Shown here in pieces: positions 51,986 to 61,743 of a stretch of DNA of 64,000 nucleotides. Numbering within the stretch: the first letter of the stretch is position 1; every line of letters begins with the position of its first letter. The stretch spans positions 3,109,001-3,173,000 of the forward strand of contig NZ_OY781616.1 of the NCBI RefSeq assembly GCF_963677005.1. The letters are read 5' to 3'. The notes below the pieces were generated by a model. The model saw only the letters and a list, made by a program, of their open reading frames with translations, did no database searches and was not told the origin of the DNA. The stretch is from Maridesulfovibrio sp. GTDB lineage: Bacteria > Desulfobacterota > Desulfovibrionia > Desulfovibrionales > Desulfovibrionaceae. Position numbers and translations under genes: made by a program.

Positions 51986-54016
51986 ATGTCACTCAGCAAT
52001 GCTCTCAATATAGGTAAAACGGCCCTGGCCAATGCCCAGATCTCGATCAATACGGCGAGTAACAATATCGCCAACTCCGAGACCGAAGGCTACCAGAGTG
52101 TTACCACCACCTATTCCAGCACCAGCAGTATTTCCGTTTCCGGGAACAGCCTCGGCACCGGTGCGGACGTCTCCCTTGAGACAAACTGGAACAGCTTTGT
52201 TGAGAAACAGTACCTCTCCGCTTCCGCCGATCTTGCTTCCAGCACGGCAGTGAGCGACTACCTTTCCCAGCTTGATTCCATATTCAACCAGAGCGAGGAC
52301 GAAGGTCTTGCCGCGGCGCAGGATGAATTCCTCAGTGCCTGGAGCGATCTTTCAACCTATCCCGATTCCCTTGCAGAGCGTGAAGCGCTTCTGGGCGAGG
52401 CTGAGTCGCTGGTCTACTCCTTGAACTCGATCGCTTCCGACCTTGAGGATATGTCCGATGCTGTCAGTTCGGAGATCGTGGATCAGGTTGCCACCGCCAA
52501 CGAGCTCATAGATTCGATCGCGCTGCTCAACGAACAGATTGCCGCTTCGCCTGACAATACCGAGCTTATATCAAGCAGGGATCAGGCCATAAGGGAACTT
52601 GATGAAATTATTGGTGTGGAAGTCATAACCTCCAGTGACGGAACAACCAAGATATATACGGAATCCGGTCAGCCGCTGGTTGAGGGAACCGAAACTCACA
52701 GTCTGGTATACTCCTCCGCTCGTTCTACTGAATCTCTGCAGCCCACCTCTACTTATGACGGTGATATTGAGTTTTCGGGTACTTCCAGTGAAGAAATACT
52801 GATAGAATTTGTTTCTTCAGGTGCGGACGGAACAGCCCAGTTCAAGGTTTCTCTGGATGGCGGAGAGACCTGGGAAGAGGACGAGAACGGAAACACCCTG
52901 CTTTACACTGCCGATGATTCCGATAATGCCGTGACCATAGCCGGTGTTGAAATCTCCTTTTCCGGAGGAACCACCGACCACACCGTTGGCGACCGTTATA
53001 CCGTGGTCGCCAAGACCGGTCTTTACTGGGAAAATTCCAGCGGTGGTCTGGTAAACATAACTCCCATGACCGACGATAGCGGTTCGGATGTCAACAACCG
53101 CACCACCAGCGGTTCTCTCGCCGGTCTGTTCAAGGTTCGTGACGACTACATCGAACCGCTTTCAGACGAACTCGACGATTACACCGAAGCCCTGATCTGG
53201 GAAGTCAACTCCGCACATTCGCAGGGGGCCGGACTTGAGGCCCATAGCGCAGTGGAAGGGACTTACAGTGTTGACGACCAGACCGCAGCCCTTTCCAACT
53301 GCGGACTGGTTTATGAGGACAAGATCACTTCCGGCGAGTTTTCCATCTATACTTATGATGCCGACGGAAACCTGGCTTCCAATGCAAGCATTTCGGTGGA
53401 CCCGGCAACAGATTCCCTGGATACCATCGTTTCCGCAATCAATACGGCTTTTTCCGGATCGCTCACCGCATCGGTCAATTCCGATGGAGAACTGGAAATA
53501 CAGGCCGCCACGGACACTACCTTCGAATTCGGTGAGGACACTTCAGGAATTCTGGCCGCGCTCGGGATCAACACCTTTTTTGAAGGCAGTACTGCCGAGG
53601 ATATTTCCATAAACTCCTATGTGTCGAGTGATACGTCTCATATCAATGCCGGGGTGGTCGATGCCGACGACGGCACAGTCAGTTCCGGAAGCAATGAAAC
53701 TGCCGAGGCCATAAACGATTTGCTGAGTGAGACCGTATCAATAGGTGAGGGAGTCTCTGCCACGGATACATCCCTTACCGAATATCTGGCCGCTCTGGTT
53801 GCCGAGGTGGGTGCAGCGGCGTCCACAGCGGAAACGCAGGTTACCTGTGATACCACCACGGCAGAACTTTATTACGATCTTCAGGAATCCGGCAGCGGAG
53901 TCAACGTGGATGAAGAATTGATAAATCTGACCAAATATCAGCAGCAGTATCAGGCTGCATGCCAGATTATAGAGGTCACCCGTGAAATGATCGACAGCAT
54001 TTTGGACATCGTCTAG
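51986..54016 (+). CDS. flgK: Flagellar hook-associated protein 1 FlgK
   Basis: A 676-residue hook-filament junction protein. The start SLSNALNIGKTALANAQISINTASNNIANSETEGYQ and the end ELINLTKYQQQYQAACQIIEVTREMIDSILDIV are standard FlgK. It is longer than the ~550 residues common in enterics, with an enlarged acidic middle. 30 bp after flgE, 8 bp before flgL. Confidence 0.95.
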   Translation: MSLSNALNIGKTALANAQISINTASNNIANSETEGYQSVTTTYSSTSSISVSGNSLGTGADVSLETNWNSFVEKQYLSASADLASSTAVSDYLSQLDSIFNQSEDEGLAAAQDEFLSAWSDLSTYPDSLAEREALLGEAESLVYSLNSIASDLEDMSDAVSSEIVDQVATANELIDSIALLNEQIAASPDNTELISSRDQAIRELDEIIGVEVITSSDGTTKIYTESGQPLVEGTETHSLVYSSARSTESLQPTSTYDGDIEFSGTSSEEILIEFVSSGADGTAQFKVSLDGGETWEEDENGNTLLYTADDSDNAVTIAGVEISFSGGTTDHTVGDRYTVVAKTGLYWENSSGGLVNITPMTDDSGSDVNNRTTSGSLAGLFKVRDDYIEPLSDELDDYTEALIWEVNSAHSQGAGLEAHSAVEGTYSVDDQTAALSNCGLVYEDKITSGEFSIYTYDADGNLASNASISVDPATDSLDTIVSAINTAFSGSLTASVNSDGELEIQAATDTTFEFGEDTSGILAALGINTFFEGSTAEDISINSYVSSDTSHINAGVVDADDGTVSSGSNETAEAINDLLSETVSIGEGVSATDTSLTEYLAALVAEVGAAASTAETQVTCDTTTAELYYDLQESGSGVNVDEELINLTKYQQQYQAACQIIEVTREMIDSILDIV

Positions 54017-54024
54017 GGGGCATC

Positions 54025-55221
54025 ATGAGAATCAGCACTTCCCAGATTTATTCGCAGACCATTGCCAGCATAAGCAAGTCGCTGAGCGATTATACCGAGG
54101 TTTCGAACCAGACGTCATCCCAGAAGAAGCTGAACGCTCCTTCGGACGATCCGGCAGGTATGGGCAACGTAGTCAATCTGCGCAGTTACGATCAGAGTCT
54201 GGAAAGCTATTACAATAATGCCGAACTGGCCGGTTCGCTGCTTGGAACAGCCGACGGTCTGCTGAGCGAAGCCAGCACTCTGATGAGTTCTGTGCTGGAA
54301 CAGGCCGAGCAGGGGTCTACCGGAACATATTCGGACGATCAGCAGCAGTCCATGGCCGAATCAATGATGGCCTATCAGGATTCCATGCTGGCGATAGCGA
54401 ATTCCAAGTCCGGTGACGATTACCTCTTTTCCGGCGAGGCAACCGATACTTCTCCTTACGAATACGTCCCCGGTGTTACTATTACTGGAGATTCTCCGGC
54501 AAAGAGCGATTTCTCTTCCTTCACCGGAGATCTTGATGATCCGATAATTGTCCAGTTCACCTCGGATGGAACTGTGGGTACCAACGACATTGACTATACC
54601 TATTCACTTGACGGTGGAAGCACCTGGCTTACCGGAACAATCCTGTCCACTGACAATACCATGGATTTCGGGGACGTGACTGTTGATTTGAGCACCGGGA
54701 CATCCGTAACCGCCTGGGATGATGACGAGGATACCGGCAGCAGTTTCGTGGTGCGTAATTCCGTGTCCTACAAGGGTGCCGACGAGGCCATGTCCATAGA
54801 TATCGGTGAAAATACGGAAATCGATGTGAACACCGTGGGCAGCGATATTTTCGGCGGGGTGGATGCTGATACCGGCGAGGCTTACTCCGGTTCGAATCTT
54901 TTCGAATCAATCAGCGATGCGATTGCCTATCTCTGGATCGGTGACGAGGAAGGAGTAGCTTCGACAATTGAATCCATCAGCGACGGTGAAGTACAGTTGA
55001 CCGTTGAGGCGTCAAATGTGGGGGCCCGTGAGGAAAAGGCGGATTTCATCAGCACCAGTCTTTCATACGCCCGTGAGCGGGTGAGTAGTGCGATAAGTGA
55101 CGAAGAGGATGCGGACAGCGCCGCCCTTACGGTCGAGTTGAGCAAGGCACAGTATATCTATCAGGCCGTTCTCAGCTCCACTTCCCAGGTCATAAGCATG
55201 TCTATCCTTGATTATCTGTAG
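54025..55221 (+). CDS. flgL: Flagellar hook-associated protein 3 FlgL
   Basis: A 398-residue junction protein between FlgK and the filament, with flagellin-like ends: MRISTSQIYSQTIASISKS and QKKLNAPSDDPAGMGNVVNLRSY at the start, and ARERVSSAISDEEDADSAALTVELSKAQYIYQAVLSSTSQVISMSILDYL at the end. GGGGGC before the ATG; very close to flgK and fliD, so one mRNA. Confidence 0.95.
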   Translation: MRISTSQIYSQTIASISKSLSDYTEVSNQTSSQKKLNAPSDDPAGMGNVVNLRSYDQSLESYYNNAELAGSLLGTADGLLSEASTLMSSVLEQAEQGSTGTYSDDQQQSMAESMMAYQDSMLAIANSKSGDDYLFSGEATDTSPYEYVPGVTITGDSPAKSDFSSFTGDLDDPIIVQFTSDGTVGTNDIDYTYSLDGGSTWLTGTILSTDNTMDFGDVTVDLSTGTSVTAWDDDEDTGSSFVVRNSVSYKGADEAMSIDIGENTEIDVNTVGSDIFGGVDADTGEAYSGSNLFESISDAIAYLWIGDEEGVASTIESISDGEVQLTVEASNVGAREEKADFISTSLSYARERVSSAISDEEDADSAALTVELSKAQYIYQAVLSSTSQVISMSILDYL

Positions 55222-55230
55222 GAGGCAGTC

Positions 55231-56958
55231 ATGGCAGTAGGATCACTTTCCACAAGCAATTATGTTTCCAATACCAATTCCGGAAGTTTTACCATTGACG
55301 GTCTTGGCGACGGCACGGACTGGACGGACCTGATTGATGCCACAGTGGAAGCTGAAAGCTACCGGCTGGACCAGTACGAGGAAGACCTTGAGGAAGCCGA
55401 AAGTGCAGTTGATCTGCTTACCGCCCTTGATGAAGAAATCATCGAGCTGACAACCACGCTGCAGAGCATGGACGAAATGGACGAATTCCTCTGCTACACC
55501 GGTAGTGTTTCCGGTGACGAGGTTTCCGTGGCAGTGGAAGACGGTGCAGCGGTCGGCACCTATAATCTGGTTGTGAACCAGCTAGCCCAGAAGGATGTGT
55601 GGATCGCGGAAGATTTCGACATCACCTCCACCGATTCCTCAATGACAACCTCAAACGCCACCATCACTCTTTCCTATGCCGGAGAGGAAATCAGCATATC
55701 CGTTTCCGCCGGAACCACTGCTGAGGAATTGGTTGATCAGATAAATTCCGACCCTGATTGTGATGACAAGATTACCGCATCACTTGTCTATGACGGTGAA
55801 AACTATCACCTCAAGCTGGCCGGGGAAGATACCGGTGCGGACAATGCGGTGACAGTGAGCATGAACCTGACCGGGGATGACGGAACGCTTGCAAGCAGCG
55901 ATTTTACCAATACGCTGGTGGCTCAGAATGCACAGATAAAGATCGACGGTTATCCTTCGGGTGAGGACACCTGGATGGAGCGTGACTCCAATTCGGTCGA
56001 TGATGTCATAGACAATATGACTGTGACCCTGAGTTCCACCACCGATTCCGACGGCGTAACCATCGGCGTTTCGTACGATACCGATGCCATGACCGAAGTC
56101 ATCGAGTCTTTTATCACTGATGTGAATCAGCTGATCTACGACATTCTCGACCTCAGCGGAGTGCTTGCCGACGACGATGACGATGATGACGATTCCGTTT
56201 ATATCAAGGGCTCAACCCTGGATATCGCCTACAGTCAGATCAAGAACATTCTGTCTTCCGCAGGGCTCGGCTTTGCATATTATGATAGCGATACCGGTGA
56301 AGGCGACCTTTTCACCTCGCTTTCCACCATCGGCATCAGTACCGACAGCGAAGAAGGGTCATCAACTTTCGGACAGCTGGAGCTGGATTCCGATGAACTG
56401 GAAGATGCCCTGAGTGAAGACCCCGAGGCCGTGGCTTTACTTTTTGCCGCGTCCGGGGAGTATTCAAGCGATTCTTCGGATATGCAGGTCATATCCACTA
56501 TTTCCGGCCTTACCGGTGGCGGAGATTACGATATAGAGTACACCGTGTCCGGCGGTGTCATCACATCCGCAACGATTGACGGTGTGGATATGAAGATTTC
56601 CGGGAACACCCTGCTGGCCCAGAGCGACAGTGACGCCAACGGCCTTTACGTGCAGATAAACAATCTTACTGACGGATCATATTCCCATTCAGTATCCGTC
56701 AAGCAGGGTAAGTGTTCCCAGCTTGCGGACCTTCTTTCCTCTCTCTCTGATGCCGAAAGCGGAAGCATCCCCATTCTTATTCAGAGCTACGAGGACATGA
56801 CCACCAAGCTGGACAACGACATCTATTATGAAGAGTCGCGGCTTGATGCGCTGGAAACACGTCTTACTGAAAAATACGCCGCGCTGGATGAAATGCTTTC
56901 TTACTATTCAAACCTTGAAACACAGCTTGATACAACCCTTGCGCAGCTTGAATCTTAA
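55231..56958 (+). CDS. fliD: Flagellar filament cap protein FliD
   Basis: A 575-residue cap (HAP2) that places flagellin at the filament tip. N-terminal signature IDGLGDGTDWTDLIDATVEAE and the coiled-coil ends (SRLDALETRLTEKYAALDEMLSYYSNLETQLDTTLAQLES) are typical. A run of eight aspartates (ADDDDDDDDSV, near residue 310-320) is unusual. A strong terminator follows, ending the operon. Confidence 0.94.
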   Translation: MAVGSLSTSNYVSNTNSGSFTIDGLGDGTDWTDLIDATVEAESYRLDQYEEDLEEAESAVDLLTALDEEIIELTTTLQSMDEMDEFLCYTGSVSGDEVSVAVEDGAAVGTYNLVVNQLAQKDVWIAEDFDITSTDSSMTTSNATITLSYAGEEISISVSAGTTAEELVDQINSDPDCDDKITASLVYDGENYHLKLAGEDTGADNAVTVSMNLTGDDGTLASSDFTNTLVAQNAQIKIDGYPSGEDTWMERDSNSVDDVIDNMTVTLSSTTDSDGVTIGVSYDTDAMTEVIESFITDVNQLIYDILDLSGVLADDDDDDDDSVYIKGSTLDIAYSQIKNILSSAGLGFAYYDSDTGEGDLFTSLSTIGISTDSEEGSSTFGQLELDSDELEDALSEDPEAVALLFAASGEYSSDSSDMQVISTISGLTGGGDYDIEYTVSGGVITSATIDGVDMKISGNTLLAQSDSDANGLYVQINNLTDGSYSHSVSVKQGKCSQLADLLSSLSDAESGSIPILIQSYEDMTTKLDNDIYYEESRLDALETRLTEKYAALDEMLSYYSNLETQLDTTLAQLES

Positions 56959-56992
56959 CAGTTGATATTATCCGTTTTTTATCAGCAGTCCG

Positions 56993-57027
56993 GTGGCTGC
57001 CGTGTATCCACGGCAGCCACTTTTTTT
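56993..57027 (+). terminator. Rho-independent terminator after fliD
   Basis: GTGGCTGCCGTG (56993-57004) pairs perfectly with CACGGCAGCCAC (57009-57020), loop TATC, then seven T. Confidence 0.95.
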
Positions 57028-57302
57028 GATGGATTTTAGTGTGTTTTGCTAGGTTGAGTCTGATGGTCACGTTCCTGTCTTTTTTTAACTGCATGTTAAC
57101 CATTACTCTATGTACAGTTCAGCTGTTTGGTTGAAGCGTTGATCCCGGAAAGTGCATATTCTTGTCTTCAACCTGAGCGTTGTTCACGGGAAAGCAGTTT
57201 TTTACCGCAAATTGAGCACGATTGTTCAAGCGGGGGGAGATGGACGCAATTAGGATGGCAGCATATAAGTAAAACAATCGTTTGATTAGAGTGGAGGCCG
57301 CT
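57028..57302. other. Intergenic region before the AraC-type regulator
   Basis: About 275 bp (344 bp counting from the fliD stop), with no gene or clear hairpin beyond the fliD terminator. A promoter for the regulator is expected here but I see no near-consensus one. GGAGG lies before the ATG at 57303. Confidence 0.4.
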
Positions 57303-58253
57303 ATGGAATCCATGCACAAATCGGAGTCTGATCAGGTCATGGCAGGTGTTGGAATGGACTTGTATTCAGTTTGGAAATCTCATGAATCCTTTGAAGAAAA
57401 AGGGGAAAATTTCGAACTGCTGTCTTCAAGCGAAGGACTTAACTGGAACGGTATAGCTGTTTGCCGGGTAAGAGTGCATCGCATTGACAGAAAGGACTGT
57501 TCTGCGCCTTTTCATTGTTTTTCATTGATGACCGAAGAACCGGGCAGTCTTGATATCGTCAATGAGTGCAGTAGATACAGTGTGGTTTCTGTTCCGGGGC
57601 AGCTGTACATCCGTCCTGCCAATCAGATGGTTTCGGTGAAGAGTCTTGACTGGGGCCGGTCCCGTGAGTTCATTCACGTTGCATTGGACCAGTCCCGCAT
57701 TGCGGATTCGGTTGACGGAGCTTTTCAGGGAAAGACTCTTTCCTTTCGTCCGGGAATAAGTGTGGACGATTCGCGGCTGAAAGCACTCATAGAGGCCCTT
57801 GCGGCTGAGGCTGAAGCAGGGGGCCCCAACGGATTGCGGTTTGTCGATTCCCTGACCACGGCACTGGCCGTGCACTATGTTTCCAATTATTCCAGCCTGC
57901 CGTATTCAGGCTCTGAATCGGGGCGCAGGCTGTCCCGCGATCAGCTCACACGGGCAGTGGAATACATGGATGCGCATATCGGCTCAAATCTGACCATTGA
58001 GGATCTGGCCCACGAAGTGGGGATGAGCAAATATTATTTTTCCCGGTTATTCAAGGAAGATACAGGCGCAACGCCTTATCAGTTTTTTCTTGCCAGGAGA
58101 CTTGAAAAGGCCCGCATGCTTCTGGATGAGGGGCGCAACACCATAACGGAAATTGCGCACCTGTTGAATTTCAGCGACCAAAGTCATTTCAGCCGGGTTT
58201 TCAGAAAGAAATTCGGGATGAATCCCAAATCGTATATTGAACACCTTTCTTGA
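57303..58253 (+). CDS. AraC-family transcriptional regulator
   Basis: A 316-residue regulator: N-terminal sensor/dimer domain of the AraC-binding-like type (about 1-195, with SVVSVPGQLYIRPANQMVSVKS) and a C-terminal pair of helix-turn-helices (about 215-316: LTIEDLAHEVGMSKYYFSRLFKEDTGATPYQFF and ITEIAHLLNFSDQSHFSRVFRKKFGMNPKSY). GGAGGCC precedes the ATG. The porin gene follows 309 bp downstream and is a plausible target. Confidence 0.9.
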   Translation: MESMHKSESDQVMAGVGMDLYSVWKSHESFEEKGENFELLSSSEGLNWNGIAVCRVRVHRIDRKDCSAPFHCFSLMTEEPGSLDIVNECSRYSVVSVPGQLYIRPANQMVSVKSLDWGRSREFIHVALDQSRIADSVDGAFQGKTLSFRPGISVDDSRLKALIEALAAEAEAGGPNGLRFVDSLTTALAVHYVSNYSSLPYSGSESGRRLSRDQLTRAVEYMDAHIGSNLTIEDLAHEVGMSKYYFSRLFKEDTGATPYQFFLARRLEKARMLLDEGRNTITEIAHLLNFSDQSHFSRVFRKKFGMNPKSYIEHLS

Positions 58254-58562
58254 AAAATTCTTTTTTTCAAAAATATAGTGGTTATTTTTTAGTATTTCCT
58301 TCTTAATCAAGAAATAATTAAAAATAGCAAGATAATTCAAGTTGAGCGGCATTATTGTTCAAGTGATCATTGTTACGCTGTGATACCTATAAAATAAGGC
58401 TCTGGTCCGGAGTTTCATACTTCGGCCGGCGGAAGAGAATATTGCTGCGGACAGGCTCTTAAACGGGGTGTTCATGCTTATCCGCATTGTTTTCTTCGGG
58501 AGCGAATGAAGGTGTCAGGAGTTTCGGTGTTAACTAATACTCAGCAAAAGAAGGAATTAATC
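58254..58562. other. Intergenic region before the porin gene
   Basis: About 310 bp, AT-rich at first. TATAAAAT at 58388-58395 may be a -10 element but no good -35 lies at the right distance. No hairpin with a T-run is seen for the AraC gene. Confidence 0.4.
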
Positions 58563-59960
58563 ATGAAAAAAATGGTACTTCTCGCCATCCTCTCCTTTAT
58601 GGTGCTCGGATTGGCAGGGACCGCATCGGCAGTGGATATTGAAGCAAAAGGAAAGTTCCAGTTTCAGGCCAACATCATGGATAACAGTGATTTTCTGGCT
58701 GCGGATCATAACGGTAATCAGGAAGATGATCTCAACTTCTATTTCCGTGCCCGTACCCAGTTTCGCTTTGTTGCCAATGAAAACCTCATGAGTGAACTGT
58801 ACGTTGAATACAAAACCCGCATAGGCGGTTCCGATTCCGATGTGAACTCCGGTTCCTCCGACCGTGAGCTCGGTGTGAAAAGGATGTTTATCCAGTATCG
58901 GTTCCCAGGAACAGAAGTCCTGACCACCGCAGGTATTTTTTCGATTGACCTGCCGGGTGCAGCTGCCAACAACATGGTTCTGGCCGATATTGACGCCGGT
59001 GCATTTGTCGTCAGCACTCCCATTACCGATGAAATCGGTATTTCGCTCGGATATGTCCGCGCTTATGACAAGAACGCCACCGATAACGCCCACACCACGA
59101 CCACCGCAATGAATGCCAAGGACGAATTGGATCTCTTTTTTGCGACTGTTCCGCTTACTTTTGACGGAATTGAAGCCAATCCGTACTTCATGTACGGCCT
59201 TATCGGAAAGGATACATATTCATCAGTGTCCGGTATGGCAGGGCTTACCGGTCCCATGGCTACCCCGTTCACCGATGATGCTACCGCATGGTGGCTCGGT
59301 TCTTCCTTCACCTTCAATATGTTCGACCCCATCGTATTCAATGCCGACTTTGTATACGGCGCAGTTGATGCGGACGAAAGCCGCAATGACCGTTCCGGTT
59401 GGGGTATGGACGCATCTCTTGCCTATAGCGGGCTTGATTTCGTAACTCCCAAACTGCTCTTCGCCTATACTTCCGGTGAAGATGATGACACCGATAACGG
59501 TTCCGAACGTCTTGCCGTTGTAAACAAGGACTGGGCATTCGGTACCTACTATTTCGGTGGTTCCGCCCTTACTTCCACCGACATGGAAAGCAACCAGCAG
59601 TTCGGTTTCTGGACTATCGGTTTCGGTCTTGAAGACATTTCCTTCTTCGACAAACTGAGCCATGATATCTACTTCCTGTATATCAAAGGTACCAACGACA
59701 AGGACCTCATCAGAAACGCTGCCGCCGGAAGCCTGACCAACATCAGCGCCGACGGCATGTTCCTGACCACCGAGGATCAGGCTTTTGAAGTCGACTTCAA
59801 TACCAACTACCAGATCTATGACGAACTGGCAGCTATCGTGGAGTTCGGCTACATCAACATGGACCTTGATAAGGATACCTGGGAAAACTACGATCCCAAC
59901 CGTGATGGCAAGGATGATCCTGCCCTCAAGCTGGCAGTGGGCCTGGTTTACTCTTTCTAG
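58563..59960 (+). CDS. Outer-membrane porin, Desulfovibrio homotrimeric type
   Basis: A 465-residue outer-membrane beta-barrel: signal peptide (MKKMVLLAILSFMVLGL, cut after ASA), then VDIEAKGKFQFQANIMD, many amphipathic strands, and the terminal VGLVYSF ending in Phe as barrel proteins do. Acidic loops with GGSDSDVNSGSSD-like repeats suggest Ca2+-binding or a cation preference, unproven. AAGGAATTAATC precedes the ATG. Such porins are abundant in Desulfovibrio outer membranes. A terminator follows. The AraC regulator just upstream may control it. Confidence 0.85.
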   Translation: MKKMVLLAILSFMVLGLAGTASAVDIEAKGKFQFQANIMDNSDFLAADHNGNQEDDLNFYFRARTQFRFVANENLMSELYVEYKTRIGGSDSDVNSGSSDRELGVKRMFIQYRFPGTEVLTTAGIFSIDLPGAAANNMVLADIDAGAFVVSTPITDEIGISLGYVRAYDKNATDNAHTTTTAMNAKDELDLFFATVPLTFDGIEANPYFMYGLIGKDTYSSVSGMAGLTGPMATPFTDDATAWWLGSSFTFNMFDPIVFNADFVYGAVDADESRNDRSGWGMDASLAYSGLDFVTPKLLFAYTSGEDDDTDNGSERLAVVNKDWAFGTYYFGGSALTSTDMESNQQFGFWTIGFGLEDISFFDKLSHDIYFLYIKGTNDKDLIRNAAAGSLTNISADGMFLTTEDQAFEVDFNTNYQIYDELAAIVEFGYINMDLDKDTWENYDPNRDGKDDPALKLAVGLVYSF

Positions 59961-59996
59961 AACCGGCACGACTGTCTCTAAAAACCTGATGCCTTT

Positions 59997-60026
59997 GGCC
60001 GGGAGCGATTGCTCCCGGCCTTTTTT
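59997..60026 (+). terminator. Rho-independent terminator after the porin gene
   Basis: GGCCGGGAGC (59997-60006) pairs with GCTCCCGGCC (60011-60020), loop GATT, then six T. Confidence 0.95.
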
Positions 60027-60351
60027 GTTCTGTTTGGTTTTGGTCCGATCATAAACTTAACGCTGTGCTGCTGCGTTTATTGGCGTTGTGGAAATCTTTT
60101 CTCTAGGGATAATAGCGCGTTGGCTGAAGGCGGCGTAATCAAATGATAAAAAGCGCTATGCGCATCAAATTCAGGCCCTAGATTGCTTGGCAAGGAAATG
60201 CTGAGGAAAGAGTGCTGAGAATCGTTTGTTAAGATTTGAAGTGATCTTAAGAGGTCGGTTGGTATTATATGGTCTGTAAACAGAACACCAATAAAAAAGT
60301 CGGCTGCCCTGACGGGCAACCGACTTTTTTATTCCGAATTGAACTTGAGTC
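60027..60351. other. Intergenic region between porin and LysM lipoprotein genes
   Basis: About 325 bp between convergent genes with no convincing gene. It contains the terminator hairpin of the LysM gene at 60293-60330. Confidence 0.5.
60293..60330 (-). terminator. Bidirectional terminator after the LysM lipoprotein gene
   Basis: AAAAAAGTCGG then CTGCCC (60293-60309) pairs with 60314-60330 apart from one mismatch; each strand gets a T-run, so it can end transcripts from both sides. Confidence 0.88.
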
Positions 60352-60840
60352 CTACAGGTAACCGAGAGCGGCTTTCATTTCACCGGGCACTACGGCATTT
60401 TCCTGAGGATCAAGGGCCTTCCAGGAAGCACCGGCCTGTTTGCGGGCCGCTTTTACCTCTTCAAGGCTGAATCCCGCACGGGGAACTTCAAGATTCTGAC
60501 CGGGGTAAATGCGATCAGGATTCTTGATCTGGTCCCTGTTGGCCTTGTAGATAAGGGGCCACATAAAGGGATCATTGTAAATCTGCTGATATTCAGCAAT
60601 CCACCACAGGCATTCGCCTTTGGTCACAACATGGGAAGTGGGCAGATTTTTGTATTCGCTTTCGTAGATTTCCATGGGGGTCGGCGGAACGACTTCCTCC
60701 ACTTTTTCTTCGGGCGTTTCCACGACCACTACCTGGGTTTCTTCAACCACAACAACTTCGTCCTGAGGAACCTGCTTTTTGGCACATCCCCACGCGAACA
60801 TCAGGCTGAAGGCAACCACGAGCCAGATCAGTTTTTTCAT
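60352..60840 (-). CDS. LysM-domain lipoprotein
   Basis: A 162-residue lipoprotein: lipobox FAWGC (Cys19), then an acidic, Val/Glu-rich linker (VVVVEETQVVVVETPEEKVEEVV) and one LysM domain (about 68-118, VVTKGECLWWIAEYQQIYNDPFMWPLIYKANRDQIKNPDRIYPGQNLEVP) that binds peptidoglycan. It probably ties the outer membrane to the cell wall. GAGGCC precedes the ATG. It is a separate transcription unit, 57 bp downstream of 60898. Confidence 0.9.
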   Translation of the reverse strand: MKKLIWLVVAFSLMFAWGCAKKQVPQDEVVVVEETQVVVVETPEEKVEEVVPPTPMEIYESEYKNLPTSHVVTKGECLWWIAEYQQIYNDPFMWPLIYKANRDQIKNPDRIYPGQNLEVPRAGFSLEEVKAARKQAGASWKALDPQENAVVPGEMKAALGYL

Positions 60841-60897
60841 TTTCAGAGGCCTCCTCTCAATTTTAGAAAATTAACTGGGTACCCATTTACTAGCTAG

Positions 60898-61668
60898 TTA
60901 TACATTAACTGTTTTCGACCAGTTATCAACTATTTCTTTTTCTTGCAACACCTTGGGGTTTTTGGAGTTCAATTTATATGCCTGGGATGTGGCCTCTACG
61001 GCCTTTTCCATCCATCCCCCCATTCGCAGGCTCCTTGAAGCCAGCACGAAGAGCATCTCCGGTTCATCCCCGTAAATTGTATCCACAAGGATCTCATATT
61101 CCTCACGAAAAACTTCACGTATGAGCATGTTCTGTGAAAAAAGCAATCTGCCAAGCAGGCTGTTGTCCTTGTGACTGCTCAGATAAATGGGAAAAAGTTT
61201 ACGGCAGCGGGCGATAATGAATCTTATGCGGCTTATTTCCCTTTCCATGCTTTCTTCGGTCTGTTCCACCACCTGCACGAAGTCCTGGCCTATTTCCGAT
61301 TCAGGGAGAGTGGTGTCCTTGCCTCTGAGATTGGAGAACAGCGGTGCGTAGTTGAGGTTCTGGTAGGAGTCTTCGCGCAGTTTGAAGGCTTCGTGAAAGA
61401 TATATCCCATTCCCCAGTCCAGAAAACGCCCGGACAGGTGGTTGTCATCTTCATTCTGAAAAAGCAGGTGGGCGGTGTCCTTGAGTCTCCATAAAAGTCC
61501 CTTGTGCATATTGCTTCCGATGAGGTCGTTGAGGACTTCGAAACTGACGCTCCGTTCCCGGTCAAAAGTTTCGAACTGCTCTTCCAGAGCACTGCCGGCC
61601 AGGCAGAAATCCCTGAATGTATCCCGGACAAATTCGGGCATTTTTTCCTTTATCCATGAATTGGACAT
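60898..61668 (-). CDS. Conserved hypothetical protein
   Basis: A 256-residue soluble, mostly helical protein without a signal peptide. I do not recognise the family. The closing segment (LASRSLRMGGWMEKAVEATSQAYKLNSKNPKVLQEK) is TPR-like, and the middle holds RIRFIIARCRKLFP and a Glu/Arg-rich region. It lies downstream of the Lon-like protease in the same direction with a 75-bp gap. A role as an adaptor or structural partner is possible but not shown. Confidence 0.55.
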   Translation of the reverse strand: MSNSWIKEKMPEFVRDTFRDFCLAGSALEEQFETFDRERSVSFEVLNDLIGSNMHKGLLWRLKDTAHLLFQNEDDNHLSGRFLDWGMGYIFHEAFKLREDSYQNLNYAPLFSNLRGKDTTLPESEIGQDFVQVVEQTEESMEREISRIRFIIARCRKLFPIYLSSHKDNSLLGRLLFSQNMLIREVFREEYEILVDTIYGDEPEMLFVLASRSLRMGGWMEKAVEATSQAYKLNSKNPKVLQEKEIVDNWSKTVNV

Positions 61669-61743
61669 GTCTTTCCCTGTATATTCTATGTTGTCTTGTT
61701 CGTTAGTTCGGCACCGTCTTTTCCATTGATAGTGTGATAACGG

